From Cyclina sinensis (Eukaryota; Mollusca; Bivalvia; Venerida; Veneridae): DNA of 64,000 bases. Of this stretch, positions 47,455 through 58,800 are shown piece after piece (the stretch's first letter is position 1; every line of letters starts with the position of its first letter). The position numbers were made by a program, and so were the translations under genes. A model generated the notes under the pieces. The model did no database searches and was not told the DNA's origin. It saw only the letters and a program-made list of their open reading frames with translations. The stretch lies in contig JAAONU010000063.1 in assembly GCA_012932295.1 (NCBI GenBank), positions 30,259 to 94,258 of the forward strand, given 5' to 3'.

Positions 47455-47604
47455 GCCTATAAACCAGTCGGCTTTAAAGCAAGACAACGTATTGCTATCA
47501 TCTTTCCTTAAAGAGGTAGGGAGCATAACCTCCATTTCTGAGATACATGCATCCATATTTGCAGAGGAAACAACTGGAGTACAGGATTTTTGTTTTAGAC
47601 CAGG
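47455..47604 (+). pseudogene. B4GALT-family exon 2 relic
   Basis: The relic aligns with 56388-56539 of gene 2: ATAAACCAGTCGGC, TATTGCTATCATCTTTCC, then TTTCTGAGATACATGCATCC (identical 20-mer), GCAGAGGAAACAA and GAGTACAGGAT. A TAA interrupts the frame directly after the IIFP position and small indels shift it further. The donor region reads CCAGGCTTG rather than CAGGTTTG, so the GT is lost. It is a dead fragment, more decayed than the orphan exon 3 at 23145. Confidence 0.8.
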
Positions 47605-50234
47605 CTTGTTTTGCTTTCATTGTTAGATTCTTTCAATTTTTTTCTTTCTAGAAATGATTATAGATACAGATGTATTCTGCTGTTTCAACTAACAATTTGT
47701 GCACGAAACTAAAATTTGGTAGCTTTGTATGCATTTTTGACTCTTCAAAAGGAGGTATGGAAACTGAAAATGTAAACATTGACTGCTGCTGCAAAACCGG
47801 TGAGGGACTTTGATTTTATTTTGTGAAAAATCTAAACGTATGACCGCTACTTTATTGGGCATTTTTGAAGTTTTCAATAACTGTACTGCAGATAAATATG
47901 AACATTAAAAAATTGGGGCTATTTTGAATGTTGTACATCTTCATGAAGTTTGGCCATATTCAGCTTTTTCCACTGTGATTTTGGGTGGGTGGGGGGAATA
48001 TAAATTGCTATCAGATTTTATTATCAGGAACAATGAATGGAAACTGTTATTTTCTTAAATGTATGTTATATATCCTTGAATAATGCAAAGTGACAGGTTG
48101 ATTGCTTGTGTAGAATGTTTAAAAATAATAAGAATGGTGTTCACGGCCACTCGGACCTTGCTCACTTTTATGTCCCCTGCACCCTTAAGGAAAATTTTCA
48201 TTTTTTTAAAATGTTTCAGAATTGGCCAATTTTTGCTCAGAAAGTTTTGTGACACCAATGTTATTTATCTTGGAAATCAACAGTAGGATTAACCAATTTG
48301 TATAAAATCATAGAGCCTTTTAAGTCAAGGGAGGTAATAAATAAACTAAAAGTCTGCAAAATTTGTCCGATTCGCAAACATCATGGAATTGCAAATCTCT
48401 CCATTTTATAGCTATAGGATTGCGCGAATATATATTTTAATGTACTGTTGAGTACATTTATGCCATAAGGACTGAAATCTCGTATAAAATGGCTTTCCAT
48501 GATCATTTTTCATATAAATATCCTAAAAATAACAGTTTTTCTTCTGTTCCTACTTGAAACGGTTGTAATGGCCAATTACCTCTTCAATTTATCTCTTAAT
48601 CATGATGAAAAACTCCGTATTCACTCACTTATTGCGAAAAAACTTACTAATCAGAGCAGCTGTATGATATAGAACGCCACGATGGATACAAATGAGTGGA
48701 CAATGTTGGGTATTATAGGATTTGTCTCCCTTCCATATTGGCAATGTAAACTGATTCAAAGTTAGGCGTAATGGTTTATCGCTTAAATCTGTTTACTTAT
48801 ATGACTTTTGATCCTCTGTTAGTTTATAGTGAATTGTTACAGATGCATTAATAACATTACAAATGATATATCCATGCAATAGGTGTGTGCAATACAGCTA
48901 GTATGATATATCCGCATTGTTGAAGTCTAATTTGAGGTAGAATTCATCTTGTGCAGAAAATTGTAGTTTCATGCTTACGGTTTGATTATGATTTCTTTTG
49001 ATAATGCTTAGAATCATCTATAAAATTGCTTTGATTCTTGACATTGTGCTGGAAGCAAGAAAACAAATATTCATTTAGTTTCCTGGCACATAGAAAGGAA
49101 TAAGTGATTCTGCAGAAATGGCCATTGTACAGGTTATTTCCCTTGAATACAACTGTGATAAAGTACAAAGGAAACACACGATTTAATTATCAAAGTTACC
49201 GTTTTATTCAGAATACTGTATATTTTAATACATTTACAGCAAATTTGATTATAGGGACCACATTAAAATACTTAAGGTATTATATTCCTAATACCCTACC
49301 TCCACTCTGAAGCGTATTCATTTCAATTAATTTGTGTAGGATTGAGGCATTTTCGCTGAAGGACATGGGTTCAAACCCCACTTAAGCCAAATGTTTTTCT
49401 CTACTTTCCGGCAGTTTGACATTGTTTTGGTTTTACAACAGTAACTTTTATAGAATTTAAATTCAATTTCTTTCGTGTTAAATATTCCTCAATTGTTACA
49501 AAGCTTTTTTCAACATGGTAAATTGATGAAAATCGGGTATCTGTGATTTCAGCTATTAATTTCTCCAAATGGTAAAACTGTTTGCTATTTTGCCTATTTG
49601 TTCAGAATAGTACATGAATAAAATTAATTGTAGCGAATCTGAAGCGCCGAAGATTTATGTTGAAGTTTACGTTGATAACATCCCCTCATAATGAAGTGGG
49701 TACAGTAAATCCGTGCCATGTTTATAATCATATTTCGTTTCTTCTCAATTTCGGCTTTTTGTTTTGTTTGCTGTTTGTCAGCAGTCAGTAGGTCTTCATA
49801 ACGTGAATGATTACAAACCAAGTAACTCTTGTTTTAATGGTCAGTCTTAGAAAATAACATTGTGTTTCTTTTTACCTTATAAACCCATTCCATCGGGTGA
49901 GGTTTGAAGCGAATATTAGTCATTTTTTGAAACTCCCATAGTAAAAGTGTCTAATATGATCTATATTTTGTCTTAGGACAGTATATTTCTTAAATAAACT
50001 CAATTCAATAAGGGCTGACAAATGTTTATTAGTATTCTGAAACCTTAACTCTGTTCTATTGTTATTTTTCTTTCCAAAAATCTCATTTTTCGCTGTCGTA
50101 AGCTGCGCAGCCCCTTAATGGCAGACGCATTGGAGGTAATCAGGTAGGTACTTATTTCTGGAACGGTCTATAATGAATGTTAAGAATTATTCCTTCTCTG
50201 TAACTGTTACGGTAATGTGGTAATAACGTTTACG
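47605..50234. other. Intergenic DNA, nothing firmly recognised
   Basis: No relic of B4GALT exons 3-6 was found. A tRNA-like B box (GGGTTCAAACCCC) at 49368-49380 lacks a credible A box and cloverleaf. Otherwise the region is A+T-rich unique DNA. Confidence 0.4.
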
Positions 50235-50820
50235 CTATGTTATACAGCCCTGTGATCTATATGAATTTTATACAGAAGAAAGAAGGTTTGTTTTAGTGGT
50301 TTCACACCTTAAACACAACCCACAATTACTGTCAATGCTGGCTTTCTTTTTCGACATTAGATTACGACACTCCCGTCAGTCATATAGGCAACTGGTACCG
50401 GCTATAAATAAACAAAATAGATAGAAAGAACATTTACATTGTTTGACAATACAGTCAAGAGTGACCATTTTCAAGCCAATTTTCATGTAATTTGCCGTAC
50501 CACTGCCGTCCATTTTAGCAGGCACGTAGCTACTTACTGGTATCTTCAAACAAAGAAATTTGACCAGAGGGTTACGAAAATATTAAAAATGTAGGAAAAA
50601 TGTATTTAATACTCAGACAGCCCAACAAAATCCCTGAAAACTCAAAAGAATATTCGGATTATTTATTGCCAGCCATTATCAGACATTTCCTCATTTGATT
50701 TACAACTGTCAGACTATAATAATATGTGTTATCTTACTACAATTTCACAATTTGCAAATTATAAACAAAATACCTTGCCTGTACATGTTGGCAAACAATA
50801 GATTATCATGTAACATTTGT

Positions 50821-50940
50821 AAGATTTCCTGTAAGAAACTATTGGTCACATGCTGTATATTGTAATTGTAAAGTTTATCATGCTACATCTGTGTATGCCT
50901 GAGATGTAAATAAACTTCTGTTCTGTTGTTCTGTTCTGTT
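50821..50940 (+). mobile_element. LINE 3' tail insertion ending in TTCTG repeats
   Basis: About 120 bp ending GATGTAAATAAACTTCTGTT followed by (TTCTG/TTGTTCTG) repeats, typical of 3' ends of CR1/L2-type elements. It is absent from copy 1, where CATTTG runs directly into unique DNA near 25625. It is read as a 5'-truncated retroinsertion. Confidence 0.55.
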
Positions 50941-52189
50941 TGTTTATTGGAGAAAAACATTATTTGCGGCGACATTTTATTTATGTCTATGCAAAGGTGT
51001 TTAATTTGGCGTATTTCTAAACAACAACAAGCAAGTGGGGATCAATAATAAGGCATTTTAGAATTATTTATGTTCTTCTTCATACGTGCAAACCTACAAG
51101 ATCTGTTTGAAATTTGAGAATATTACCGTTTTTATGAATAAGGGGGGTTTAAATTTGATTTTCAGCCTTAATCTAGCAATTTTTCATTGAGTTTTGACAA
51201 GAAAAATTATTGGATGGAAAAATTACTCATAATAATTTCAATTATAGTCCGTCCTTCAACACTTCTTCACACATATAAAGAGCATTACAGCGTGAAGAAA
51301 TCATCTATTTAGAAATTGTATTTCTTTGTCAACAATAGAAAATGGAAGATATAAATGTATGCTGTTAATAGGTTCAGTGTTATAAATTGTAGAAATTAGT
51401 AAAATACATAAGTTTTCAGCACAAATCTGTTATTTTATGCAGTACCAATAGAAGTTTTTTTTAAGATACGTTAGACGTGTACTATGCTGACCAGGCAAGC
51501 AAGGTAGAAATCCATTATTAAGGACACCCCGCAATTAAGACTACTTTCGGAAAGAACCGTGACTGTCCTTGATTGAGTTTTATTGTATTTGATTGTCTAA
51601 CTGCTTTCTTGTTTTGACAATAATTTAAAAATATACAAAGGGTCCACGAACTTCTGAGACCCCCACTCCCGCCCCTATATAATTTTGTATTCACGGGTAG
51701 AATATTTTTCACAAAGCATGCAAACTCAAGACATTGTAATTTAAATCATTACTCTTCAAAATCCTATTCTCACACAAAAATTATATCTGTTTAAAACATC
51801 TCATATAAATAAGAAATTTCATTTTAGACGAAAGCTTATATATTAAAACTTTAAACATATTAAGTACGGGGGAGCTCACTGAACCTAAAAAAATCATTGA
51901 AGTCCCGAGATCAGACCTGATTTTTCCTTTTTCTCATTACACCCAAAATTTTTGATGTCCAGTAAATAGCAGAAAACTGTCACTTGAAAGATTCTATCTG
52001 TTACCAACATCTAACTTAACGCATTATCATTATTGTGCATAAGTAAAGAATATATAACGTCATCTCAGTACAATTGCGGACCCCAACCCCTCTCGTTCGG
52101 GCCACATAAAATATATTTTAAAAATCGCTTGTCTCGCCCTTTCAAGTGACGGTTTATACTAGCAGAAATTTTAAACCTCGCGAAGAAAT

Positions 52190-54060
52190 ACAGTGAAATA
52201 ATAACTTTTAAATTTTAGCATCTGTCACTTTAACCACGCGAGACTGAAAAAACAAATGCCGCATGTTTCCTGTTGAATCCTCATGTTGAAATATAGGCGA
52301 AAACTAAACCGGTAAAATTTTGCCGTCGCCCACACTGTATTCAAATTGTTCCATATCAATGGGACAATTTGGGCTTTTCACGGGCCGCCACGGCGGCACG
52401 GACATTCACATAGAATTTTCCTATGAAATGTGCTGGAAAGTCCGAAGCGTATAAATGCTATGGGCAAAATTCTGGAAGGGTTCCAATTCATTCTCTCTAA
52501 TAACTACGCAGCGTTTAGACCAACAATACAGTCTTTCAGATAGGTATAAAATCTGTTCACACACCACATTCGTTACTTTCCATATCGTATCACTGACCCG
52601 AACTTGTACATACTTTCATAAATATTTTCTCTCATCTATTGCTTTTATACTGTTTCGATTAGATATTTATTACTTCAAAATATTTTAAATTCACCAAACG
52701 GGAAAACACTTAAAAGAAGTTTGTATTTTGTTCTTTCACTGTAACAATAGTATATAGGGGTGTATTTTTGTAGATTTTTTAGTCATGCTGTTTTTTCCAA
52801 GTCACGGTTTGCCGTTCTTTTTTGTATGTAACTCTATCGTATTGTTAGTTTTCTTTAAAAAATATCTCATTTTCACCGTCGTAGGTATAATAAGCGTTAA
52901 GAATTATTGTTATGGTTATGTGTAATAACGTTAACATCAGTCGGCATTTTCTCTGTTTTAAACAGCCTAACACGGGTCTTCCTAACAGAGCTTAGGTAAT
53001 ACATGGGTCTTCCTAACAGAGCTTAGGTAATACATGGGTCTTCCTAACAGACCTTAGGTAATACATGGGTCTTTCTAACAGACCTTAGGTAATACACGGG
53101 TCTTCCTCACAGATCTTAGGTAAAACACGGGTCTTCCTAACAGAGTTTAGGTAAAACATGGGTCTTCCTAACAGACCTTAGGTAATACACGGGTCTTCCT
53201 AACAGAGTTTAGGTAATACACGGGTCTTCCTAACAGAGTTTAGGTAATACATGGGTCTTCTTAACAGACTTTAGGTAATACATGGGTCGTCCTAACAGAG
53301 TTTAGGTAATACACGGGTCTTCCTGACAGACCTTAGGTAATACGTGGGTTTTCCTAAACAGACCTTAGGTAATACACGGGTCTTCCCAACAGAGTTTAGG
53401 TAATGAAATACTGCAATCGCGAACATTCTTATTTCTCTCTAGAATTGATAATTTAGATTTGAACTTTAAAGAATGACACTTGAACATGATAAATTATTGC
53501 AATTCGCCTAAATAACTACGCAAATGTGTTCAAATTTCTTTCCTACCTCTTCTCCAAATTCAAGTCAAACGATAATCACGCTACTCCAGTGTAAAATTGC
53601 AGGATACTAACGTCATGTAGAATTTACTTTTTCAGCCTGTTTATTTGACTATGAACTAGGTTAATTCCTTTGACTTTGTTATTAAACAGCTGGTTTTGCT
53701 TACAATAATATGCTGGTTTTTTTTAAAATTACGTTTAAGAATTATCATATTTACCTACTGGCATGAAGTGCCACGTGACAAAACAGTGCGAAATAGTCCG
53801 GATTGAGAGGAATTTGTTAATCGTTTAATTATTTAATATTTACAGTGAAATTTGAAAACTGTCTTATTTAAAAGTTAGTTAAATTCGGTTCTTATGAAAC
53901 ATTTGATAAAAAGAGATCGTATTTAAATTACGTATTTTAAAGTTCCATTATTTATGAAAAAATGTCACATTCCTTGTTCAATACTGGCCTCGCGAGAACG
54001 AAGAGTAATATAAATGATCTCACAAACCTTAATTTTTATCTGACCCTGATTTAGGGTTCT
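52190..54060. other. Copy-2-specific block surrounding a 31-bp minisatellite
   Basis: This 1.87 kb has no counterpart in copy 1. Apart from the minisatellite at 52970-53405 I see no terminal inverted repeats or coding frame. Confidence 0.45.
52970..53405 (+). repeat. 31-bp minisatellite, about 14 units
   Basis: The unit is ACACGGGTCTTCCTAACAGA plus GTTTAGGTAAT (31 bp). Variants are ATGGGTC versus ACGGGTC and GAGTTTAGG, GACCTTAGG or GAGCTTAGG. Confidence 0.95.
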
Positions 54061-55616
54061 TTAAAAAAATGATATAAAAGAACTAGGTATATTGGATTGA
54101 TGCAAAAATAGATTTGTAATCGCCGTGATTTTCCGATAACGGTCCGTTCGGCTTCGTTGCTGTACATAAACGAATGATGACGTCATCAGAAACAAAATGA
54201 GATAATCAGGATAGGAATAGACAGCTATAGCACTTACTATGGAAAATAATTGGTTAATAGTAAAACAAATGGACACCACCGATATAGACAAACATTTTAA
54301 GGAGTTTGCATATAAATTGCATGACAGGTATTCGAAACTGTTATGCATACTGGCTGTTGTAATTGTTGTTCTGAAATCGATTTCATGTGGTTGAAATATC
54401 ACACCTTTAGACTGACCAGATACATTGTGCTTTTATTGTAAACTCGAGAAGAATGCAAATTACAATGCAAATGCTTACAGCTATTACCATATGTTTTTTC
54501 TGCATTTTATATGATTAGTTTGTACAAATAAAGGCAGTTTCCTTTAAACGCTTGTTAGTAAAAAAGTACGTAATAAAGTAAATCTGCATCAAAACATGAG
54601 TCAAAAAGTTATAGCCATTATGAAACTGATAAATCTAGCATAGATGTTACAGAAATGGTCTAAAGATGGTCCATTTAATTTTATCTTCAAGCCAAGCTTG
54701 AGTTTCATTTCCGCCTCATAAATGTCTAGCCAATGACGTTGCGTTTTACATCTTTACATACTGCATAAACGTGCAATTTTTCATCTTCGGATACCAACAT
54801 CCGACCCGTTCCGTTAATTCTTTGGTAGCGTTTAAGTGAATAAGGTTCCTATGTATTTGACTTTTTTAATTTTTACGTACTGACAATATTAAGATGAATA
54901 GTATGGTGATTCAATACTTAGTTCTTGCGGTTCAGGGAGATTCGAGGGGACGTTCAGGGAGATTCGAGGAGACGCAGTCCCACCAGGATCCGCGGCACGT
55001 TTTTCGGACCTACGACAACAAACAAAAATGCCATAAATACTTTTAATACTCTAAGTACTCTAACTAATCTTTCAGGAGCATAATTGCAATTCTATTGAAA
55101 GAACTTTGACATTACGTTTGAAATTAAGCTTATAAGAAAATATTTATGAATCAATTGTCGAATTAAAAACAGAAATAATTTCAAATAATTAGTGTTTGAA
55201 CGCTTCTTCGGGTGGTGTTTGTTGTATGGTTGCCCTTCAGGAACTCCAGCGAATGGGCCTGTCCACGCCGCTACATTACAAGATTTCCAGTCTGAAAGAT
55301 GCTGATACCTGAAAACACTTCCAGACTACCCTTAGTTTGGTATTAAGCATGTAGTAAGACTCAGCCTAAAGATCACTGACTTTATACTTACTAATAAATA
55401 TGTATTTTATCTACACATTTTAACGGTATTTTTGTAATCATCCGGTAAAAATCAATGTTTTGATGTAATACATCCAGAAAGCCGGCTGTTTTCACGCTGT
55501 ATTTTAAAGTTATTGTAATTATTTCTTCAGGGAAAAGAGCCAATATACAGGACAAATTTGTAGACTATATATTACCCCAGCAACGACAAAAGCACGCGAA
55601 GTGGACATAACAAGAA

Positions 55617-55787
55617 TGCTCTAGAAGAGACCAGTAGAAATTGGGATACTCGACGATATTTTTCAACAGCATAAATTTCGTAAGCCTGACTTTGGACCTA
55701 ATTTTTTTTTCTCGAGAAATGAGGAAAGTTCAACTGTGTTCTTTATAGTTTTGGTTTCAAAACATTTTTGCCTTAGTTCTTGTGAAC
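55617..55787 (+). pseudogene. Disrupted signal-anchor part of exon 1 of gene 2
   Basis: The upstream leader and the ATG at 55719 match gene 1, but relative to gene 1 the hydrophobic stretch is shifted by indels on both sides, and TAG at 55746-55748 closes the ATG frame after nine codons. The hydrophobic segment itself (55739-55765) is still recognisable in another frame. CCTTAG at 55771-55776 could serve as a 3' splice site for an unseen first exon. Confidence 0.6.
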
Positions 55788-55896
55788 ATGAGCCAGAAAA
55801 ACATATCCATACGGCATGTTTGGAATTTCGCAGATAACTCCAAAACAGAACGAGGGAGGCAGTTAAACATGTGCCCGCTTTTTACAAATAATCTAT
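55788..55896 (+). CDS. Gene 2 exon 1 (stem region)
   Basis: 36 codons plus one base. It encodes a polar stem and MCPLFTNNL, whose cysteine aligns with Cys134 of B4GALT1. It ends at a GTAAGT donor in phase 1, as in gene 1. Confidence 0.65.
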
Positions 55897-58800
55897 GTAA
55901 GTACCACAAATCAATCAAACAAAATAACACAAGTTCCTTTAACGCAACTTACTGTATGGTGTTTTCACTGACTGGTTAAAAATCTGTTAGTTTGGGTGTT
56001 TTTATGTCTTTCACATACTGAAATACATTTGCAATAGTTTGTTCAATACACTTTCTGAACTATCAGATCACTTTTCGAATGAGTTCATATAATTGCGTAA
56101 ATATAATTATTTTTTTAACTACCTAAGCGTAATTTTAAAGTAAAATTAAATCAAGGCTTTATCAGATACTGAATCAAACTTTATTCTTTAAATGAATCAT
56201 TCAATATCTTAACTTCATTTACTTAAGATAGTTTTATGTACTCAAATTGAGTGAATGAAACACATTCCAAAACAGTTCCTTTTTTTAAATACTTTGAGGA
56301 ATGTTTCAGCAAACAAAATTAATAAAGACATCAAGAAATTGAATTCTACAACGTATGCTTATGCAGACTTTGTGAAAGTTGGGGGATGGTATAAACCAAG
56401 TAACTGTGAACCCAGACATCGTGTCGCTATTATTATTCCGTACAGAGATAGGGAGGACAACCTCAAAATATTTCTGAGATACATGCATCCGTATTTACAG
56501 AGGAAACAATTAGAGTACAGGATATTTGTTATAGAGCAGGTTTGTTTCTTTTTACTATTTTGTGGTTAGTTAATATATTTGTATCATCATTTGAGCTATC
56601 TCTACATCTTGATTATATATTTCTTTGAGAAATAACTCTTTTAATGCAGAAATATATTCAAATATGGTTAAAATTCAGCATAACTAAAAGTTTTAGAATT
56701 TCATATTTCATTATAATGTTGTCTGATTTTTAACACCTAAGACAATTTCGTTGCAATAATCTCGTTTCAGACACAAGAGGGCAAATTTAACAAGGCAATA
56801 ATGATGAATACTGGTTTTGTTTACGCAAATGAAGTCTTTCATTACGACTGTTTTATATTCCATGACGTGGACCTTTTACCAGAAAATGATGGGATCCCTT
56901 ATACTTGTGAGAAAAGTCCAGTTCACTTGTCAGTTGCTATCGATGTAAGGCGTTATAAGTAGGTAGCAGGTGAAAAGGCAAATATGTTTTTGAAACATAT
57001 ATTGAAGCTCCTAAATTAGTGTTTTGTTTAATTCTGACCCTTTCTGTTAAAAAATGTTTGTCCATGATTAAAAATGGTCACACTCATGTTCTTTAAAAGC
57101 GCGTAAAATAATAGCTTATTGAAAAAGCACAGTTTAGATTAGGCCAGACTGCGCTATGAGGGTAAATGTTTAGTCAGACTGCTCTATTGAGGGTAAAGAT
57201 AAGTGAGACTGTGCTGATGTAGGTAAAGGTAAAGCCAGACTGCACGTGTACAGGCGCGTAGCTGCCTATACGCGAGTACGCAGCTGAATCCACATTATTT
57301 TGACAAAAAAAGTAAAGCTATTCATCTCCATTTTTATGCTAAAATAAATGGATTTTCGTTGGTCAAGAAAGCTCTCCGGAGGCCCCAAAACGCACCAAAT
57401 TGCACCATTTATTTCAAAATTTTCAGGGGGGGCATGCCCCCTGACCCCCTAGATTATTTTGAATCCACATTCTTTATAGGCTAGCTACGCGCCTGGTGTA
57501 CGGGTTAAGGTAAAGTCAGACTACACTGACGTTGGTAGAGTCATACCTCGCTGATATCGGTAATGCTTAAGTCAGACTGCATTTAAGAGGGTTAAGCTTA
57601 AGTCAGTCTGTACGAATAGGGGTAAAGGTAAAATCAGACTGCACGGACTAGGGTTAAGGTAAAGTAAGACTACAGTGACTTGTGTAGAGATAAAATCAGT
57701 CCTTGCTGAGTTTTGTAAAGCTTAAGTCAGACTGCATTTTAGTTGGTAAAACTGAAGTCAAACAGCGCTGATGTGAGTAAAGTAAAAGTTAGACCGCCCG
57801 GATAAGGGTAAAGGTAAAGTAAGATTACATTGACATGGGTAGAGATGAGGTCAGACCCCGCTGATGTGGGTAAAGCTTAAGTAAGACTGCATTTCAGTGG
57901 GTAAAGCTTAAGTCAGACTGTACTGATGTGAGTAAAGTTTTAGTCAGACTGTACGAATAGGGGTAAAGGTAAAGTCAGGCTGCACTGATGTGGGTAAAGG
58001 TAAGGTCAGACTGAGCAGATGTGGGTAAAGGTAAAGTCAGTTGCACTGATGTGTGTATAGGTAAAGTTAAACTTCACCGATGTAGATAAAGTCGGACTGC
58101 ATTGATGTGAGTAAAGTTTAAGTCAGACTGTACGAATAGGGGTAAAGGTAAGGTCAGACTGCACTGATGTGGGTAAAGGTAATGTCAGCTGCACTGATGT
58201 GGGTAAAGGTAAAGTCAGGCTGCACTGATGTGTGTAAAGGTAATGTCAGCTGCACTGATGTGGGTAAAGGTAAAGTAATACTTCACTGATGTGTGTAAAG
58301 GTAATGTCAGGCTGCACTTATGTGTGTAAAGGTAATGTCAGCTGCACTGATGTGGGTAAAGGTAAAGTCAGGCTGCACTGATGTGTGTAAAGGTAATGTC
58401 AGCTGCACTGATGTGGGTAAAGGTAAGGTCAGACTGCACTGTTGTGGATAAAGGTAATGTCAGCTGCACTGATGTGGGTAAAGGTAAAGTCAGGCTGCAC
58501 TTATGTGGGTAAAGGTAATGTCAGCTGCACTGATGTGTGTAAAGGTAAACTCAGACTGCACTGATGTGGGTAAAGGTAAGGTCAGGCTGCACTGAGGTGG
58601 GTAAAGGTAATGTCAGCTGCACTGATGTGTGTAAAGGAAAGGTCCGGCTGCACTGATGTGTGTAAAGGTAGAGTCAGGCTGCACTGATGTGTGTAAAGGT
58701 AAAGTCAGACTGCACTGATGTGTGTAAAGGTAATGTCGGACTGCATTGATGTGAGTAAAGGTAAGGTCAGATTGCATTGAGGTGAGTAAAGGTAAGGTGG

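Noticed and set aside
49325..49395. tRNA gene suggested by GGGTTCAAACCCC
   Set aside because: No acceptable A box or cloverleaf at the right distance. At most a decayed SINE head.
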